Source: Pseudomonas caricapapayae
GTDB taxonomy: Bacteria > Pseudomonadota > Gammaproteobacteria > Pseudomonadales > Pseudomonadaceae
Reading direction: 5' to 3'
NCBI RefSeq assembly: GCF_001400735.1
Contig: NZ_LJPW01000038.1
Coordinates: 62,001-126,000 of the forward strand
Length of the DNA: 64,000 bases
Shown: positions 25,456-34,908 of the stretch, one piece after another
Position numbering within the stretch: position 1 is the stretch's first letter
How the letters are laid out: each line of letters starts with the position of its first letter
Position numbers and translations under genes: made by a program
The notes under the pieces: generated by a model
Told to the model about the DNA's origin: nothing
The model's input: only the letters and a program-made list of their open reading frames with translations
The model's database searches: none

Positions 25456-27021
25456 ATGACTTCAGTAAGCCAGGTTCAAGCCTCATCCTCTACCAGACGG
25501 TGGGGGCAGCTGTTTGCCGCCTGCCTGACAGGCATTTTGATTCCACTCTGCTTCACGGGGCCTGCAGTGGTGTTGCCCTCGATAAACAAGGCGTTGGGTG
25601 GATCAGCCGTCGAGCTGACATGGGTCATCAACGCCTACATCCTGACTTACGGCAGCGCCATGATGGCCGCAGGAAGCCTGACGGATATCTACGGCAGAAA
25701 GCGCGTTTGGCTGATCGGGCTGGCGATATTCGTGCTGTCCACCTTCGCCATCCCAGTGGCCTCATCCGTCGTCCAGATCGACGTACTTCGACTGATTCAG
25801 GGCCTGGGCGGCGCAGCAGCATTCGCTGGAGCAATGTCATCGCTGGCCCAGACCTTTCATGGGGCTGAGCGCACCAGAGTATTCAGCCTGCTGGGCACCA
25901 CGTTCGGCATAGGCCTGGCGTTCGGTCCTCTTGCAGCGGGCTCGCTGGTTGACTCGGCCGGCTGGAAATGGTCATTCCACGCGACTGCCCTTATCGGCGT
26001 CGCAGGTTTTTTCCTGGTGCTGTTCAGCGCCACGGAATCCAGAGATCCCGATGCCACAGGGATGGATTGGCCGGGCGCTATCAGTTTTACTGCGGCACTG
26101 ACCCTGTTCACTTACGCGATCCTGCTCGCCCCTGAAGACGGCTGGACCCATCCGCTGGTCATGGGCGGCCTCCTGGGTTCACTGCTGCTGTTCTGGATAT
26201 TCATCGCAGTGGAACAGCGCGTGACCAGGCCGATGCTTGATCTGTCACTGTTCAGGAGCGCGCGCTTTGTCGGCGTACAGATTCTTGCGGCCAGCCCCGC
26301 ATTTTTCTTTGTCGTACTGATCATCATGTTGCCAGCGCGCTTTATTGGTATCGACGGCCTCAGCGCGCTGGAAACCGGGCAGATGATGACCGCCCTCGCT
26401 GCGCCCTTGCTGGTCGTGCCGATGCTTGCCGCGCAACTGGCGCGTCGTTTCACGTCCGGGCTGTTGTCCGGCGTCGGGCTGCTGCTGGTAGCCGTCGGGC
26501 TGTTGTGGCTTGCACTGGCACTGGACAGCGGCGCAATCAGAACCGCTTTGCTGCCGATGGCGCTGATCGGTGTCGGTATCGGCCTGCCGTGGGGGCTGAT
26601 GGACGGCATGGCGATCAGCGTGGTCGAAAAGGAACGCGCCGGCATGGCTACCGGCATCTTCAATGCCGTGCGCGTTTCCGCCGACGGCATTGCCATTGCG
26701 TTCGCAGGTGCACTGCTCGCCACGTTCATTCAGTGGGGCCTGTTCGACGCATTGAAGGCTGTCGCACCTGAAACAGTGACCGATGCGGCCAACCGCGCCG
26801 CATTGGGCGATCTGCACAACGCGATCAGCCTTTTGCCCGGCCAGGCTGAGCTGCTGCACCAGCAGTACGCCATCGCGTTCCGCAATCTGCTGTTCATTCT
26901 CAGCGCCGCCACCGTACTCACGGCAGTGGCTGTCTTTGTCCTGCTCGGTCGCGTGCGCGCTCATGAGGAGACGCCAGTGGAGCCGTCCGACACCCTTGAT
27001 CTGGCGGGTGAAACCAAGTGA
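25456..27021 (+). CDS. MFS exporter, EmrB/QacA (DHA2) type with 14 predicted membrane helices
   Basis: A 521-residue transporter with about 14 hydrophobic segments. Family motifs: AELTWVINAY-like TM2 segment (ELTWVINAYILTYGSAMMAA), motif A GSLTDIYGRKRVWLIGLAIF, and the TM5 motif C-like region GTTFGIGLAFGPLAAGSL. DHA2 proteins export drugs or metabolites using the proton gradient. ATG at 25456 after AGGGAA; the upstream frame extension lacks similarity. Its stop overlaps the GTG of the first luciferase-type monooxygenase, so export is coupled to an oxidative pathway and the natural substrate may be a product or toxic intermediate of the cluster. Confidence 0.9.
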   Translation: MTSVSQVQASSSTRRWGQLFAACLTGILIPLCFTGPAVVLPSINKALGGSAVELTWVINAYILTYGSAMMAAGSLTDIYGRKRVWLIGLAIFVLSTFAIPVASSVVQIDVLRLIQGLGGAAAFAGAMSSLAQTFHGAERTRVFSLLGTTFGIGLAFGPLAAGSLVDSAGWKWSFHATALIGVAGFFLVLFSATESRDPDATGMDWPGAISFTAALTLFTYAILLAPEDGWTHPLVMGGLLGSLLLFWIFIAVEQRVTRPMLDLSLFRSARFVGVQILAASPAFFFVVLIIMLPARFIGIDGLSALETGQMMTALAAPLLVVPMLAAQLARRFTSGLLSGVGLLLVAVGLLWLALALDSGAIRTALLPMALIGVGIGLPWGLMDGMAISVVEKERAGMATGIFNAVRVSADGIAIAFAGALLATFIQWGLFDALKAVAPETVTDAANRAALGDLHNAISLLPGQAELLHQQYAIAFRNLLFILSAATVLTAVAVFVLLGRVRAHEETPVEPSDTLDLAGETK

Positions 27022-28088
27022 AAGCCTATGAACTACCCGACACGAACCGGCACCCGGCCTTCGCAAAAGTGTTCACACCGGGCCATCTCACGTTCGGTCT
27101 GATTGCGCCACTGGAAGGTTATCCTGATGCCGTAGCGCCCACCATGAAAGACCACGTGGCCCTCGCAAGGCAGGCAGACAAAGCCGGCTTCGCTGCACTC
27201 TGGCTCCGGGATGTACCGCTTCTTGACCCCGGATTTGGCGACGCAGGTCAGATATTCGATCCCTTTGTATATGCAGCACTGCTGTCCGCAGTGACCACAC
27301 AAATCTGCATCGGGACCGCCGGCATCGTACTGACGCTGCGCAATCCAATGATGGTCGCCAAACAGGCCTGCAGCGTGGATGTGTTGCTGGAGGGGCGTTT
27401 CCTGCTGGGCTTGTCGACGGGCGACAGGCCCGGTGAGTACCCCGCCTTCGGTGAGAATTTCGACACGCGTGCAGAGCGCTTCAGAGAAGGTATCGAGATG
27501 TTGCACGCGGTGACCGAGCGCTCATTTCCAGCATTCTCGTCGCGCTATTACGGGCATCTCAATGGCGCAATGGATCTACTGCCGAAACCTTTTTTCGGAC
27601 GGTTGCCGATGCTCGCCATTGGCCGCTGTCAGCAGGACGTCAAATGGCTGGCCAATCATATGGACGGCTGGATATGGCACCAGAGCGGCTTCAACACCCT
27701 GCCAGAGGTGATCAGTCATTGGCGCGATGCCAATCAGCAGAAACGGTTCAAGCCCTACGGCTATGCGACGTTCTTTGATCTTGACGACAACAAGGACGCG
27801 CCCATGAAAGTCGGCCGTGGAATCAGTACTGGACGAAACGCCCTCATCGATCTGTGGCAGCGTCAACGGGAACAGGGGGTTTCGCATGTTGCGCTTAACC
27901 TGAAACCACTGAAACGCCCGGCCACTGAAGTGTTGCAGGAGCTGGAGGAGTATGTGCTGCCGTATTTCCCGACCCGACGGAATGATCATGCCTCAACGAA
28001 CATTTCGTCTGCACGGCCGCTGTCGGCACAGGATTCAGCAAGGAAGAACGACATCAAAACCGACCTGGGAGGTCATCATGCGCGCTGA
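27018..28088 (+). CDS. Luciferase-like (LLM) flavin-dependent oxidoreductase
   Basis: A 356-residue protein with the LLM TIM-barrel pattern: FGLIAPLEGYPDAVAP, ARQADKAGFAALWLRDVPLL, the TTQICIGTAGIVLTLRNPMM strand, and VDVLLEGRFLLGLSTGDRPG. The shorter type (no bacterial-luciferase insert) matches the luciferase-type oxidoreductase subfamily often annotated LLM class oxidoreductase. It uses reduced FMN/F420-type cofactor; here FMNH2 could come from the flavin reductase of the opposite arm. GTG start overlapping the MFS stop (GTGA). Its 3' end overlaps the next LLM gene by 11 bp. Substrate unknown. Confidence 0.88.
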   Translation: MKAYELPDTNRHPAFAKVFTPGHLTFGLIAPLEGYPDAVAPTMKDHVALARQADKAGFAALWLRDVPLLDPGFGDAGQIFDPFVYAALLSAVTTQICIGTAGIVLTLRNPMMVAKQACSVDVLLEGRFLLGLSTGDRPGEYPAFGENFDTRAERFREGIEMLHAVTERSFPAFSSRYYGHLNGAMDLLPKPFFGRLPMLAIGRCQQDVKWLANHMDGWIWHQSGFNTLPEVISHWRDANQQKRFKPYGYATFFDLDDNKDAPMKVGRGISTGRNALIDLWQRQREQGVSHVALNLKPLKRPATEVLQELEEYVLPYFPTRRNDHASTNISSARPLSAQDSARKNDIKTDLGGHHAR

Positions 28089-29256
28089 AAAATCTTATCC
28101 GATAAAGACCAACCCGATGCGCAGCAGTCGCAACAGGATACAGCTGGGGGTTTTCTCCACCAATACCGAAGGCGGCTGCACCGTCACCAATGCGCCGGAA
28201 CGCCTGCGTGGAGACGATTGGGCAGGTAATCTGGAAATCGCCCGGGTAGCCGACGATGCAGGATTCGAAGCATTCATACCCGTGGGCCGCTGGAAAGGTT
28301 TCGGCGGCACCAACAACACAGGCGGCGTTTGTTTCGAAACCTACACCTGGGCTGCCGGAATTGCAGCCCTGACCAACCAGATCGCAGTCTTCACCACCTC
28401 GCATCTGCCCACCGTGCACCCCCTGTTTGCAGCCAAGCAGGCGGTGACCATCGACCACATCAGCGGCGGGCGCTTCGGGCTGAACATCCTGTGCGGCTGG
28501 TACGGGGCTGAAATGCGCATGTTCAGCGGCCACATGATGGAGCACGACAAACGCTATGACTACGCAGAAGAATGGCTGCACATTGCCAAAAATGCCTGGG
28601 AGCAGCAAACACCGTTCGATTTCAAAGGCGAGTACTTCACCATCTGCGACGCTATCTCGCAGCCTCAGCCACTCAACACTCCCTACCTGATCAACGCAGG
28701 CGGCTCACCACGCGGCAAACGGTTCTGCGCCGAGCATTGTGACGCCGCGTTTCTGATCATCAAACACCTCGACGGTGAAGAAGCCGTCCGGCAACAGATT
28801 GCTTCCTACAAGGACCTGGCAAGGCAGGAGTTCGGGCGCGACATAAAAATCTGGTGTTATGGCTACGTCGTGCAGAAAGACACTCAGGAACAAGCGGACG
28901 CTTACCTGGACTATTACGCCACTGAAATGGGTGACGATGAGGGCTGCGATATCATCACGGGCGAGTTGGGGATTCAGACCGGTATTTTCACTCTGGAAGA
29001 CGCGGTGCGTTTCCGCTTTCATTTCAAGGCGGGGTTTGCAGGCGTACCTCTGGTAGGCACACCGGAGCAGATCGTCGAACTGTTCAAGAAATACGCTGAC
29101 TGGGGAATCGACGGCATAGCCCTGACATGGCTTGATTACCATGAAGGCATAAAGGATTTTGTGCGGGAGACACTGCCGCTGATGGAACAGGCGGGCCTGC
29201 GCGAAGCGTTGAATGTCGAGGCAATCACGTCGGGTGTCGCCGCCGAAGTAGCCTGA
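28078..29256 (+). CDS. Luciferase-like FMN-dependent monooxygenase (RutA/SfnG/SsuD type)
   Basis: A 392-residue LLM monooxygenase. Conserved parts: RIQLGVFSTNTEGGCTVTNA, ARVADDAGFEAFIPVGRWKG, AALTNQIAVFTTSHLPTVHP, and TIDHISGGRFGLNILCGWYG. The GFGG loop and GRFGxNxxCGW segments resemble RutA (uracil ring opening) and SfnG (dimethylsulfone). Such enzymes need FMNH2 from a separate reductase and oxygenate C-S, C-N or ring-carbon atoms. ATG at 28078 follows GGAGGT at good spacing. It ends just before a bidirectional terminator shared with the opposite arm. The reaction in this pathway is not known. Confidence 0.9.
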   Translation: MRAEKSYPIKTNPMRSSRNRIQLGVFSTNTEGGCTVTNAPERLRGDDWAGNLEIARVADDAGFEAFIPVGRWKGFGGTNNTGGVCFETYTWAAGIAALTNQIAVFTTSHLPTVHPLFAAKQAVTIDHISGGRFGLNILCGWYGAEMRMFSGHMMEHDKRYDYAEEWLHIAKNAWEQQTPFDFKGEYFTICDAISQPQPLNTPYLINAGGSPRGKRFCAEHCDAAFLIIKHLDGEEAVRQQIASYKDLARQEFGRDIKIWCYGYVVQKDTQEQADAYLDYYATEMGDDEGCDIITGELGIQTGIFTLEDAVRFRFHFKAGFAGVPLVGTPEQIVELFKKYADWGIDGIALTWLDYHEGIKDFVRETLPLMEQAGLREALNVEAITSGVAAEVA

Positions 29257-29260
29257 TGCG

Positions 29261-29297
29261 AAAGGACTCCCTGAACGCCGTATCCTGGGAGTCCTTT
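29261..29297. terminator. Bidirectional terminator between the two arms of the cluster
   Basis: Perfect 11-bp stem AAAGGACTCCC/GGGAGTCCTTT with a 15-nt loop, in the 52-bp gap between the convergent LLM and DUF6282 genes. A-tract on one side and T-tract on the other let it act in both directions. Confidence 0.85.
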
Positions 29298-29308
29298 ACC
29301 CGGACGAC

Positions 29309-30166
29309 TTAAATGGCCAGCATCCGTTGCGGATTGCAAAGGGTGATGTGGGCACGGCGTTCGCTGCTCAGACCGAATGCGTCGAACCACTGCCCGCTCA
29401 TCGACAACCACTCGTGCACATCGATCTGGCTGGTCTGACCCAGGTCCGAGCTGTAGACCACATTGGGCACACGGCTCAGTACATCGCTGAAATCCTGCTC
29501 ATCCTGATAGCCCAACAAGTAAGTCAGCGCCGTCTGCTCGATGTAGACGGATGGTTCATTACCGATGACCGCAAGTTCGGCTGCTTTCAGGCCGGTCAAC
29601 GGGTTGGCTGGCTGATTGAGCATCAACCTCGGCACACCGATCCGCACGGCCTCGTCGATCAGCGCCCTGACTTCGTCGGCATCGGCATGCCCTGTCGATA
29701 TGACCAGCGGATAATCACGCGCCATCTTGAGAATATCCAGCGCCTGAGGCGTAAGGCGTCCGTTCTGCGCTGTCACTCGGGCAGGCTTGATGGGCTTTTC
29801 CTGCAACAGCGGATGGCTCAAATTGCGCGCCAGCGTACTGGTATGGGTCCTGCCCGTAACGGTTGGAAAGTGAACGATGAAACGCCCGGGTTCATCACCC
29901 CGCAAACACAGGCTGCGCTCCACTACACGGTAGTCAATGCCGCCAGCAATCTCGTTCAGCACCACTGAACCGCTGACCGCAAAGCCCTGATCGCGTGCTT
30001 CCCACGCCTGAGCCGCGGTGCACCCCAGGTGATTTTTCAGCACCACCCGGCCCTGTACCGCTGCATAGCGCCTGCCCGCCTCAATCGCGCCATGACGGCG
30101 AACGAACGCGTCAGGATTGGCGTGGTAGTGCACATCAATAAAGCCTGCTTCCTCGACCTGACTCAT
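29309..30166 (-). CDS. DUF6282 family protein, probable metal-dependent hydrolase
   Basis: A 285-residue protein. The start has the amidohydrolase-like metal motif DVHYHANPD (residues 10-18), then GRVVLKNHLGCTAAQAWEAR (Lys and His), a later VISTGHADADEVRALIDEAV and YSSDLGQTSQIDVHEW, consistent with a TIM-barrel metallohydrolase as annotated DUF6282. The start at 30166 overlaps the stop of the alpha/beta protein by 4 bp. It is the last gene of the eight-gene minus-strand arm. Reaction not known; a ring-opening or amide-cleaving role would fit the setting but this is inference. Confidence 0.8.
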   Translation of the reverse strand: MSQVEEAGFIDVHYHANPDAFVRRHGAIEAGRRYAAVQGRVVLKNHLGCTAAQAWEARDQGFAVSGSVVLNEIAGGIDYRVVERSLCLRGDEPGRFIVHFPTVTGRTHTSTLARNLSHPLLQEKPIKPARVTAQNGRLTPQALDILKMARDYPLVISTGHADADEVRALIDEAVRIGVPRLMLNQPANPLTGLKAAELAVIGNEPSVYIEQTALTYLLGYQDEQDFSDVLSRVPNVVYSSDLGQTSQIDVHEWLSMSGQWFDAFGLSSERRAHITLCNPQRMLAI

Positions 30167-30942
30167 TGCACGCACTCGCGACTGGTTAACAGAAAGGTAT
30201 CGATGCTCTCCAGTACCCGACCCAGGTCATCAGCCAGCGGACGCATCCCGCCATCAGGCACGCACAGTGAACGCTGTTTTCGGCCCTTGGTGCGCGGCAC
30301 ATGGTTCGCACCCACCAATTGGGACTTTTCGCCAAACACGCTCAGCACTCGCCCTGGGTAATCGAGCAGGCACTCACTGATGTCCAGACCGCCCAGCAGC
30401 CGGAACCCCAGTGTCAGACGTTGCCCTTGTGTCGAGAGTATGGCGTCACTCTCAGTGCAAAGCAGTTCCAGTGCTTCCTGCACCTGGCCTTCTGGCAATA
30501 CCAGATTGTCCAGCAAGTACCTGGCATGCTCGACATGCCCTTCTTCTGCCAGATCCGCCATACGCCCGAGCCTGGAATCAAGCAACCTGTCGGCTTTGGC
30601 GGGTGAAGAAAGCAACAACAAGGCAGGCGTCGACCTCAGCCACGAAGTACCTGCGAGCGCCTGCACCAGCGCGCCGCCCAAGGCCACTCCGACGAGCACG
30701 TCCGGCACGCCCCACGGCTCGAGCGCGCAGATCCAGCGCTGGGTAAATCCGTCAAAGCTTTCACCGGACACCACTGGCAGGGACAGTGAATCAAAAACTG
30801 TGACCTGATAACCGGCTGCCGTGAAATGCTCGATCAGCGGCTGAGCGAACCCACCCGCATCCCAGACCGGCATTACCGGCGAAAGAATGAATACGCTTGA
30901 TTGCCCGACACCAAAGGTCTGGCAGGTGATGCAATGGCTCAT
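30163..30942 (-). CDS. Alpha/beta-fold protein lacking the nucleophile Ser
   Basis: A 259-residue protein with an alpha/beta-hydrolase opening (VFILSPVMPVWDAGGFAQPL, then FDSLSLPVVSGESFDGFTQR) and a nucleophile elbow VLVGVALGGALVQALAG. In active hydrolases the elbow is G-x-S-x-G; here the Ser is Ala (G-V-A-L-G, about residue 89). This implies no serine-hydrolase chemistry, so it may be a binding protein or use a different mechanism. It is encoded between the nitronate monooxygenase (72 bp gap) and the DUF6282 gene (4-bp overlap). Fold assignment is fairly sure; function unknown. Confidence 0.72.
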   Translation of the reverse strand: MSHCITCQTFGVGQSSVFILSPVMPVWDAGGFAQPLIEHFTAAGYQVTVFDSLSLPVVSGESFDGFTQRWICALEPWGVPDVLVGVALGGALVQALAGTSWLRSTPALLLLSSPAKADRLLDSRLGRMADLAEEGHVEHARYLLDNLVLPEGQVQEALELLCTESDAILSTQGQRLTLGFRLLGGLDISECLLDYPGRVLSVFGEKSQLVGANHVPRTKGRKQRSLCVPDGGMRPLADDLGRVLESIDTFLLTSRECVQ

Positions 30943-31014
30943 GGCGTTTGCTCCTGCAAAAATGACAAGACCCGCTGTTTAAAGCGGGTCCGGTCGTTGG
31001 TTCATCCTGATGGG

Positions 31015-31986
31015 TCAGCGGGTTGTGCGAAGGCATTCGACACTGGCGGCACACTCGCGCAGGGTCGACTCGACGATGAGCTGCGCGGGCAATACATCCT
31101 TGATCAGATCCGCCACTTCGCCCGCCCAAATGGCCCGGATACTCACATCATCGGCCGCCATGGCCGCTTCATAGTCCAGGCGCAATTGACCCGCCGATGC
31201 CGCAAATGCCTGCTCCTTGCCCACCCAACTGGCGGAAAATTCATTGCCGATCACCCGCCCGCTGTAGCCCTCGGGCCAGTCGATGCCGCGCACCTGATCG
31301 AAGATCCGGGTGCGCACCGTATCTTTCGCTACCGCCTTTAACAGGCGCTGCTTTACCCGCTCGGAAGGAAGCGCCTCCTGCGAAGCCAGAAAACGTGTGC
31401 CCATCATCACGCCGTCCATACCCAGCGCCAGCGCGGCAGCCATGCCCCGTCCGTCGGCAATCCCGCCGGCACCGACAAGCACAACATCCTTCCCGACCGC
31501 GTCGCGAACTGCCGGAAACAGCGGCAATGAAGCGCGTCGCAAGCTGTGACCGCCCGCCTCGGCCCCTTGCACGATCAGCGCATCGGCACCGGCGTCCAGC
31601 GCGTAAAGCGCTTGATCGACGTCATGAACCTGGACGATGACTTTGACATTGGCCTGTTGAATGGGCCGGACAAAAGGACGCACATCACCAAACGATAACG
31701 CCACCACGGATGGGCGATACTCAAGCGCCAGGTGAAGCAATTCGAAGTGCTTCGCCACGGTAAACATCACCAGACCCACACCCCAGGGCTGCTGCACGTC
31801 CTGCATCATCTCCAGCTCGTGCGCCATCCATTGCGGGTCGCCGTAACTGGCCCCCACCAGACCGAGCCCCCCCGCCCGGGATACGGCAGCCGCCAGACGC
31901 CCTCCTGAGGCGCCGCCCATCGGGGCCAGCATCAGAGGGTGTTCAATTCCGAGAAGCGAAGTCAGTGCTGTATTGATCATGGCCAT
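31015..31986 (-). CDS. Nitronate monooxygenase family protein (2-nitropropane dioxygenase-like)
   Basis: A 323-residue FMN-binding TIM barrel. Signatures: LGIEHPLMLAPMGGASGGRL (start of the barrel), AAVSRAGGLGLVGAS, then ADALIVQGAEAGGHSL (the AGGH motif with catalytic His) and VLVGAGGIADGRGMAAALAL GMDGVMMGTRFLAS (FMN phosphate site). It oxidises nitronates (deprotonated nitroalkanes) or reduces related enols. Its presence suggests a nitro, oxime or nitronate intermediate, or a defensive role against nitro compounds. Gap of 79 bp to the ABM-like gene upstream. Confidence 0.88.
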   Translation of the reverse strand: MAMINTALTSLLGIEHPLMLAPMGGASGGRLAAAVSRAGGLGLVGASYGDPQWMAHELEMMQDVQQPWGVGLVMFTVAKHFELLHLALEYRPSVVALSFGDVRPFVRPIQQANVKVIVQVHDVDQALYALDAGADALIVQGAEAGGHSLRRASLPLFPAVRDAVGKDVVLVGAGGIADGRGMAAALALGMDGVMMGTRFLASQEALPSERVKQRLLKAVAKDTVRTRIFDQVRGIDWPEGYSGRVIGNEFSASWVGKEQAFAASAGQLRLDYEAAMAADDVSIRAIWAGEVADLIKDVLPAQLIVESTLRECAASVECLRTTR

Positions 31987-32065
31987 CGCGCATAACCCCT
32001 GTGCAAATCCGAGTGAATGTCAGACGAAAGCGGCCTGTGCGCCGCCTTCCTCTGCAGTGGATGGA

Positions 32066-32428
32066 TCAACCCGCTTTCTGTAATGCGAGTTCAGGGGTGA
32101 TGTACTCGGCGACGTTGTAGAGGTGATATTCCCAGGTGCCGGTTTCCTTTAAACGGGAATACCGCGACAGAAACTCCTGGTCGATAAAAAGCGACTCGAA
32201 CTGACTGCGGTCACTCCATTGCGCCTGATTGATGACGGTCTTGCCGTCCGTGCTTTTCATCAACCGGCTCCATTTGAAAGCACTGTAGGTCCGCGCGACG
32301 TAACTGACCGTCTCTTCAAGAATCTCAATGGCCAGATCCTGGGCACCCTCGTTTACCTGCACTACATTGATCAGATAGACCGCCTTGTCATCGGTGACGG
32401 ATTGAGCGTCGAACAATTCCATTTTCAT
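32066..32428 (-). CDS. Small ABM/EthD-like protein (dimeric alpha-beta barrel)
   Basis: A 120-residue protein with the shape of an antibiotic-biosynthesis-monooxygenase-like ferredoxin fold: YLINVVQVNEGAQDLAIEIL for the first strand and helix, and TVINQAQWSDRSQFESLFID for the second half. Such proteins act as cofactor-free oxygenases or isomerase-like enzymes and often serve natural-product pathways. It is 32 bp downstream of the flavin reductase, in the same operon. Family assignment is by pattern, so moderate confidence; substrate unknown. Confidence 0.68.
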   Translation of the reverse strand: MKMELFDAQSVTDDKAVYLINVVQVNEGAQDLAIEILEETVSYVARTYSAFKWSRLMKSTDGKTVINQAQWSDRSQFESLFIDQEFLSRYSRLKETGTWEYHLYNVAEYITPELALQKAG

Positions 32429-32460
32429 AATCAGTTCCGTTCAGTCAGAAGAAGAAGTAG

Positions 32461-33024
32461 TCAAGCGAAAAGCGGTGCTGAAGCCGCCGGTTTACCGTCT
32501 TGCCAGAGCAGCGGCGAGATCGCCTCGGCCGCCGTTGTTTTCTCGACCAGAGCGATGATGATTTCGTGAGTGCCGCAGGTCATTCGTTGAGCCACCGAGC
32601 AGAACAGCGTCGCCTGGGCCGTACGCAGATACGGAACGCCCCTATCCTGCTGCCAGTCTCCGCTGTCGAACCGCGCCGGGCCGTTGACCGCTCCGCCAAA
32701 TACGCTGACCAGCTCTGCCTGACTGGTGTGCAGCAGGTTGACCGAGAACTTTCCGCTCTCAAGCAAAGGCAGGTAAACGCTGGCGCTGTGATTGATGCAA
32801 ACCAGAATGGACGGCGGATCGCTGCATACCGAACTGACAGCCGTGGCTGCCATACCGTACGGCGTGCCCTCATGCTCGGTGGCAACAAGGGTGACGGTGG
32901 ACGTCAGGCGGCGCATTGCTTTCTTGAACGCACCGATATCAATGTCCGGAGACTCACATGCACGCTGTCGAGCGTGGGGCTCTGACACATTTGCATCTAC
33001 GGTCAATCGCGATGCCTGAGTCAT
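32461..33024 (-). CDS. Flavin reductase (HpaC/RutF-like, short-chain flavin reductase)
   Basis: A 187-residue protein with the flavin-reductase pattern: FKKAMRRLTSTVTLVATEHE, GMAATAVSSVCSDPPSILVC INHSAS, SGKFSVNLL and RTAQATLFCSVAQRMTCGTH. It supplies FMNH2/FADH2 to two-component monooxygenases. Two LLM monooxygenases encoded on the other arm of the cluster need exactly this, which ties the two arms together. ATG at 33024 overlaps the RraA-like stop by 4 bp. Confidence 0.92.
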   Translation of the reverse strand: MTQASRLTVDANVSEPHARQRACESPDIDIGAFKKAMRRLTSTVTLVATEHEGTPYGMAATAVSSVCSDPPSILVCINHSASVYLPLLESGKFSVNLLHTSQAELVSVFGGAVNGPARFDSGDWQQDRGVPYLRTAQATLFCSVAQRMTCGTHEIIIALVEKTTAAEAISPLLWQDGKPAASAPLFA

Positions 33025-33734
33025 GACCGCTCTCCCACGCTGACTTTTTCAGCGTCAGTCAGCCAGGGTTGGTCGTAACGGTAGGTACTGCGAGCATTCT
33101 CCAGAGTCGAGCCTGCAGCTATGGCCTCGATAATCTTGCGCTCCGTCTGCTCCACCGCTTGGGCACGACGTATAACCTCGGCTGCCAGTTGTTGTGGAAC
33201 GACCACGCAGCCGCTGCCATCGCAGACCAGCAGGTCACCGGGGCGGACCGTAATACCCTCAATGACGACTGGCACCTGAACGGCCTTGAGTTGCGCGCGA
33301 TTCTTGGCTGACTGCATGAACCGCCCGCGACTGAACAACGGATAGCGGCACCTGATCACAGTATCGATATCACGCGCCATGCCATCGATAACGGTGCCTT
33401 TGATGCCGTTGGCCAGGGCGAAATGGGTCATGATATCGCCCCAGACAGTGCAATCCTGGCGCCCTACGTTGGAGGACACAATCACCGCGCCGGGAGGCAC
33501 CTGATCAATGTAGTTGGCAGCCCCCTTGAACCCTGCTGACGCATCGACAGCTTCGTACTGCACGGTAAATGCGACACCGACACAACGCGTACCCGGCACC
33601 TGCGAAACGATACCCGGCAACCCGCCGTCGATGCCGAGGCTGTCCAGAGCATCCGACAGCGAGGCGGTGTCCAGATGTTCACAGGCCTCCAGTACGGCTC
33701 GCGTCACTGATACGGCTTCAAAGTGCGCTGACAT
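33021..33734 (-). CDS. RraA-like / HMG aldolase family protein
   Basis: A 237-residue protein of the RraA-like fold: TASLSDALDSLGIDGGLPGI (start), GAVIVSSNVGRQDCTVWGDI, GIKGTVIDGMARDID and GDLLVCDGSGCVVVP. The G-x-x-x-D-G-x-x-R-D motif (GTVIDGMARD) is that of HMG/CHA aldolases (4-hydroxy-4-methyl-2-oxoglutarate aldolase, pyruvate from a 4-hydroxy-2-oxo acid). Start at 33734 overlaps the dehydrogenase gene by 17 bp. It could cleave or make an oxo-acid from the upstream HMGL/dehydrogenase steps; inference only. Confidence 0.86.
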   Translation of the reverse strand: MSAHFEAVSVTRAVLEACEHLDTASLSDALDSLGIDGGLPGIVSQVPGTRCVGVAFTVQYEAVDASAGFKGAANYIDQVPPGAVIVSSNVGRQDCTVWGDIMTHFALANGIKGTVIDGMARDIDTVIRCRYPLFSRGRFMQSAKNRAQLKAVQVPVVIEGITVRPGDLLVCDGSGCVVVPQQLAAEVIRRAQAVEQTERKIIEAIAAGSTLENARSTYRYDQPWLTDAEKVSVGERS

Positions 33735-34908
33735 GGCGTTCTCCCTGAACCGAAGCCTGTCCGGTGTGATACCCGAAAGAGCCGGCCTGCAACTCGATGC
33801 ATTGGCGGACAATCGCTTCGCCCACCTGCTCGGTCGTGTGGGAACCACCAAGGTCATAAGTACGTATGGGCGATTGTGAAACCAGGCTGACAGCGCGGGT
33901 AATACACGCCGCCTGCGCGGCATACCCCAAATGCTCGAGCATCAGCGCAATGGCCATGAACATGGCTCCGGGGTTGGCCTTGTTCAGCCCCGCATGGGCC
34001 GGCGCACTGCCGTGTACAGGCTCGAAATAGGCCCCTGAATTGCCGAAGTTGCCACTGGGCGCGAACCCCAGGCCACCCATGACGCCCGCGCCGAGATCGG
34101 AAAGAATATCGCCGAACATGTTTTCGGCAACAATCACCCCGAAACGCTCGGGACGCTGCACCATCCACAAGGCAACTGCATCGACATTTTCGATGGCAGC
34201 GGTTATGTCGGGATAACGCTGTGCGATTTCCTCAAAAATACCCCGTGCGTAAGCACTGCTGTGGCGCAGGACCATCGGCTTGTCGACAAAGGTCACTGAG
34301 GTGAAGGCGTTCTGGCGGGCATATTCGAATGCGTACTCAAAAATACGCGTCAAGCCGCTTCGCGTTTGCAGGCGCAATGTGACTGTCGCATCGTCCTGCC
34401 CTTCTCGCTGCCAGGACGCGCCAAGCGCTTCTCGCTCTTCGAGCAGCGGCAGCAGTGCATCTGGAATACGCCCGAAATCCAGCCCTGCATAAAGGCCTTC
34501 GGTGTTTTCTCTGATCACGACAAAGCGAAATCTGTTTTCGCCGGTCATGTCTGTTACCGGACGTACATTCGCGTACAGATCAAGGTTCTGCCTGAGCTGA
34601 ATGACCGGACTGACATAGCGGCGGTTCTGGCCCTGAAGCGCCAGTGGCAATTCTGCCTCCGCCTCTGCCAGCGGCTTGCTGGTTATTGCGCCCAGCAATG
34701 TCGCATCACAGTTCGCTATGATTTCCCAGGTTCGGGCAGGAACGGTTTCACCGTCGCGTTTCCAGCATTCCCAACCGATATCTGCGGTTATCAAATCGAA
34801 CGGCAGGTCCAACGCAGCGATCACCGGAAGCGCTGCCGCCATGACTTCAATGCCGATCCCGTCACCGGGCAGAATACCTATACGCTTGCGGGGCATCTGA
34901 CGGGTCAT
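33718..34908 (-). CDS. Isocitrate/isopropylmalate-type beta-decarboxylating dehydrogenase
   Basis: A 396-residue protein of the IDH/IPMDH/tartrate-dehydrogenase superfamily. N-terminus [19 protein letters not shown]; substrate motif [19 protein letters not shown] (about residue 130); Lys/Tyr region [20 protein letters not shown]; metal site [20 protein letters not shown] then [20 protein letters not shown]; dinucleotide motif [12 protein letters not shown]. It oxidatively decarboxylates a 2-hydroxy-3-carboxy acid to a 2-oxo acid with NAD(P)+. Next to an HMGL-type enzyme it suggests leucine-like chain extension, but no aconitase-type isomerase is nearby. Overlaps both neighbours. Confidence 0.9.
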   Translation of the reverse strand: MTRQMPRKRIGILPGDGIGIEVMAAALPVIAALDLPFDLITADIGWECWKRDGETVPARTWEIIANCDATLLGAITSKPLAEAEAELPLALQGQNRRYVSPVIQLRQNLDLYANVRPVTDMTGENRFRFVVIRENTEGLYAGLDFGRIPDALLPLLEEREALGASWQREGQDDATVTLRLQTRSGLTRIFEYAFEYARQNAFTSVTFVDKPMVLRHSSAYARGIFEEIAQRYPDITAAIENVDAVALWMVQRPERFGVIVAENMFGDILSDLGAGVMGGLGFAPSGNFGNSGAYFEPVHGSAPAHAGLNKANPGAMFMAIALMLEHLGYAAQAACITRAVSLVSQSPIRTYDLGGSHTTEQVGEAIVRQCIELQAGSFGYHTGQASVQGERHVSAL

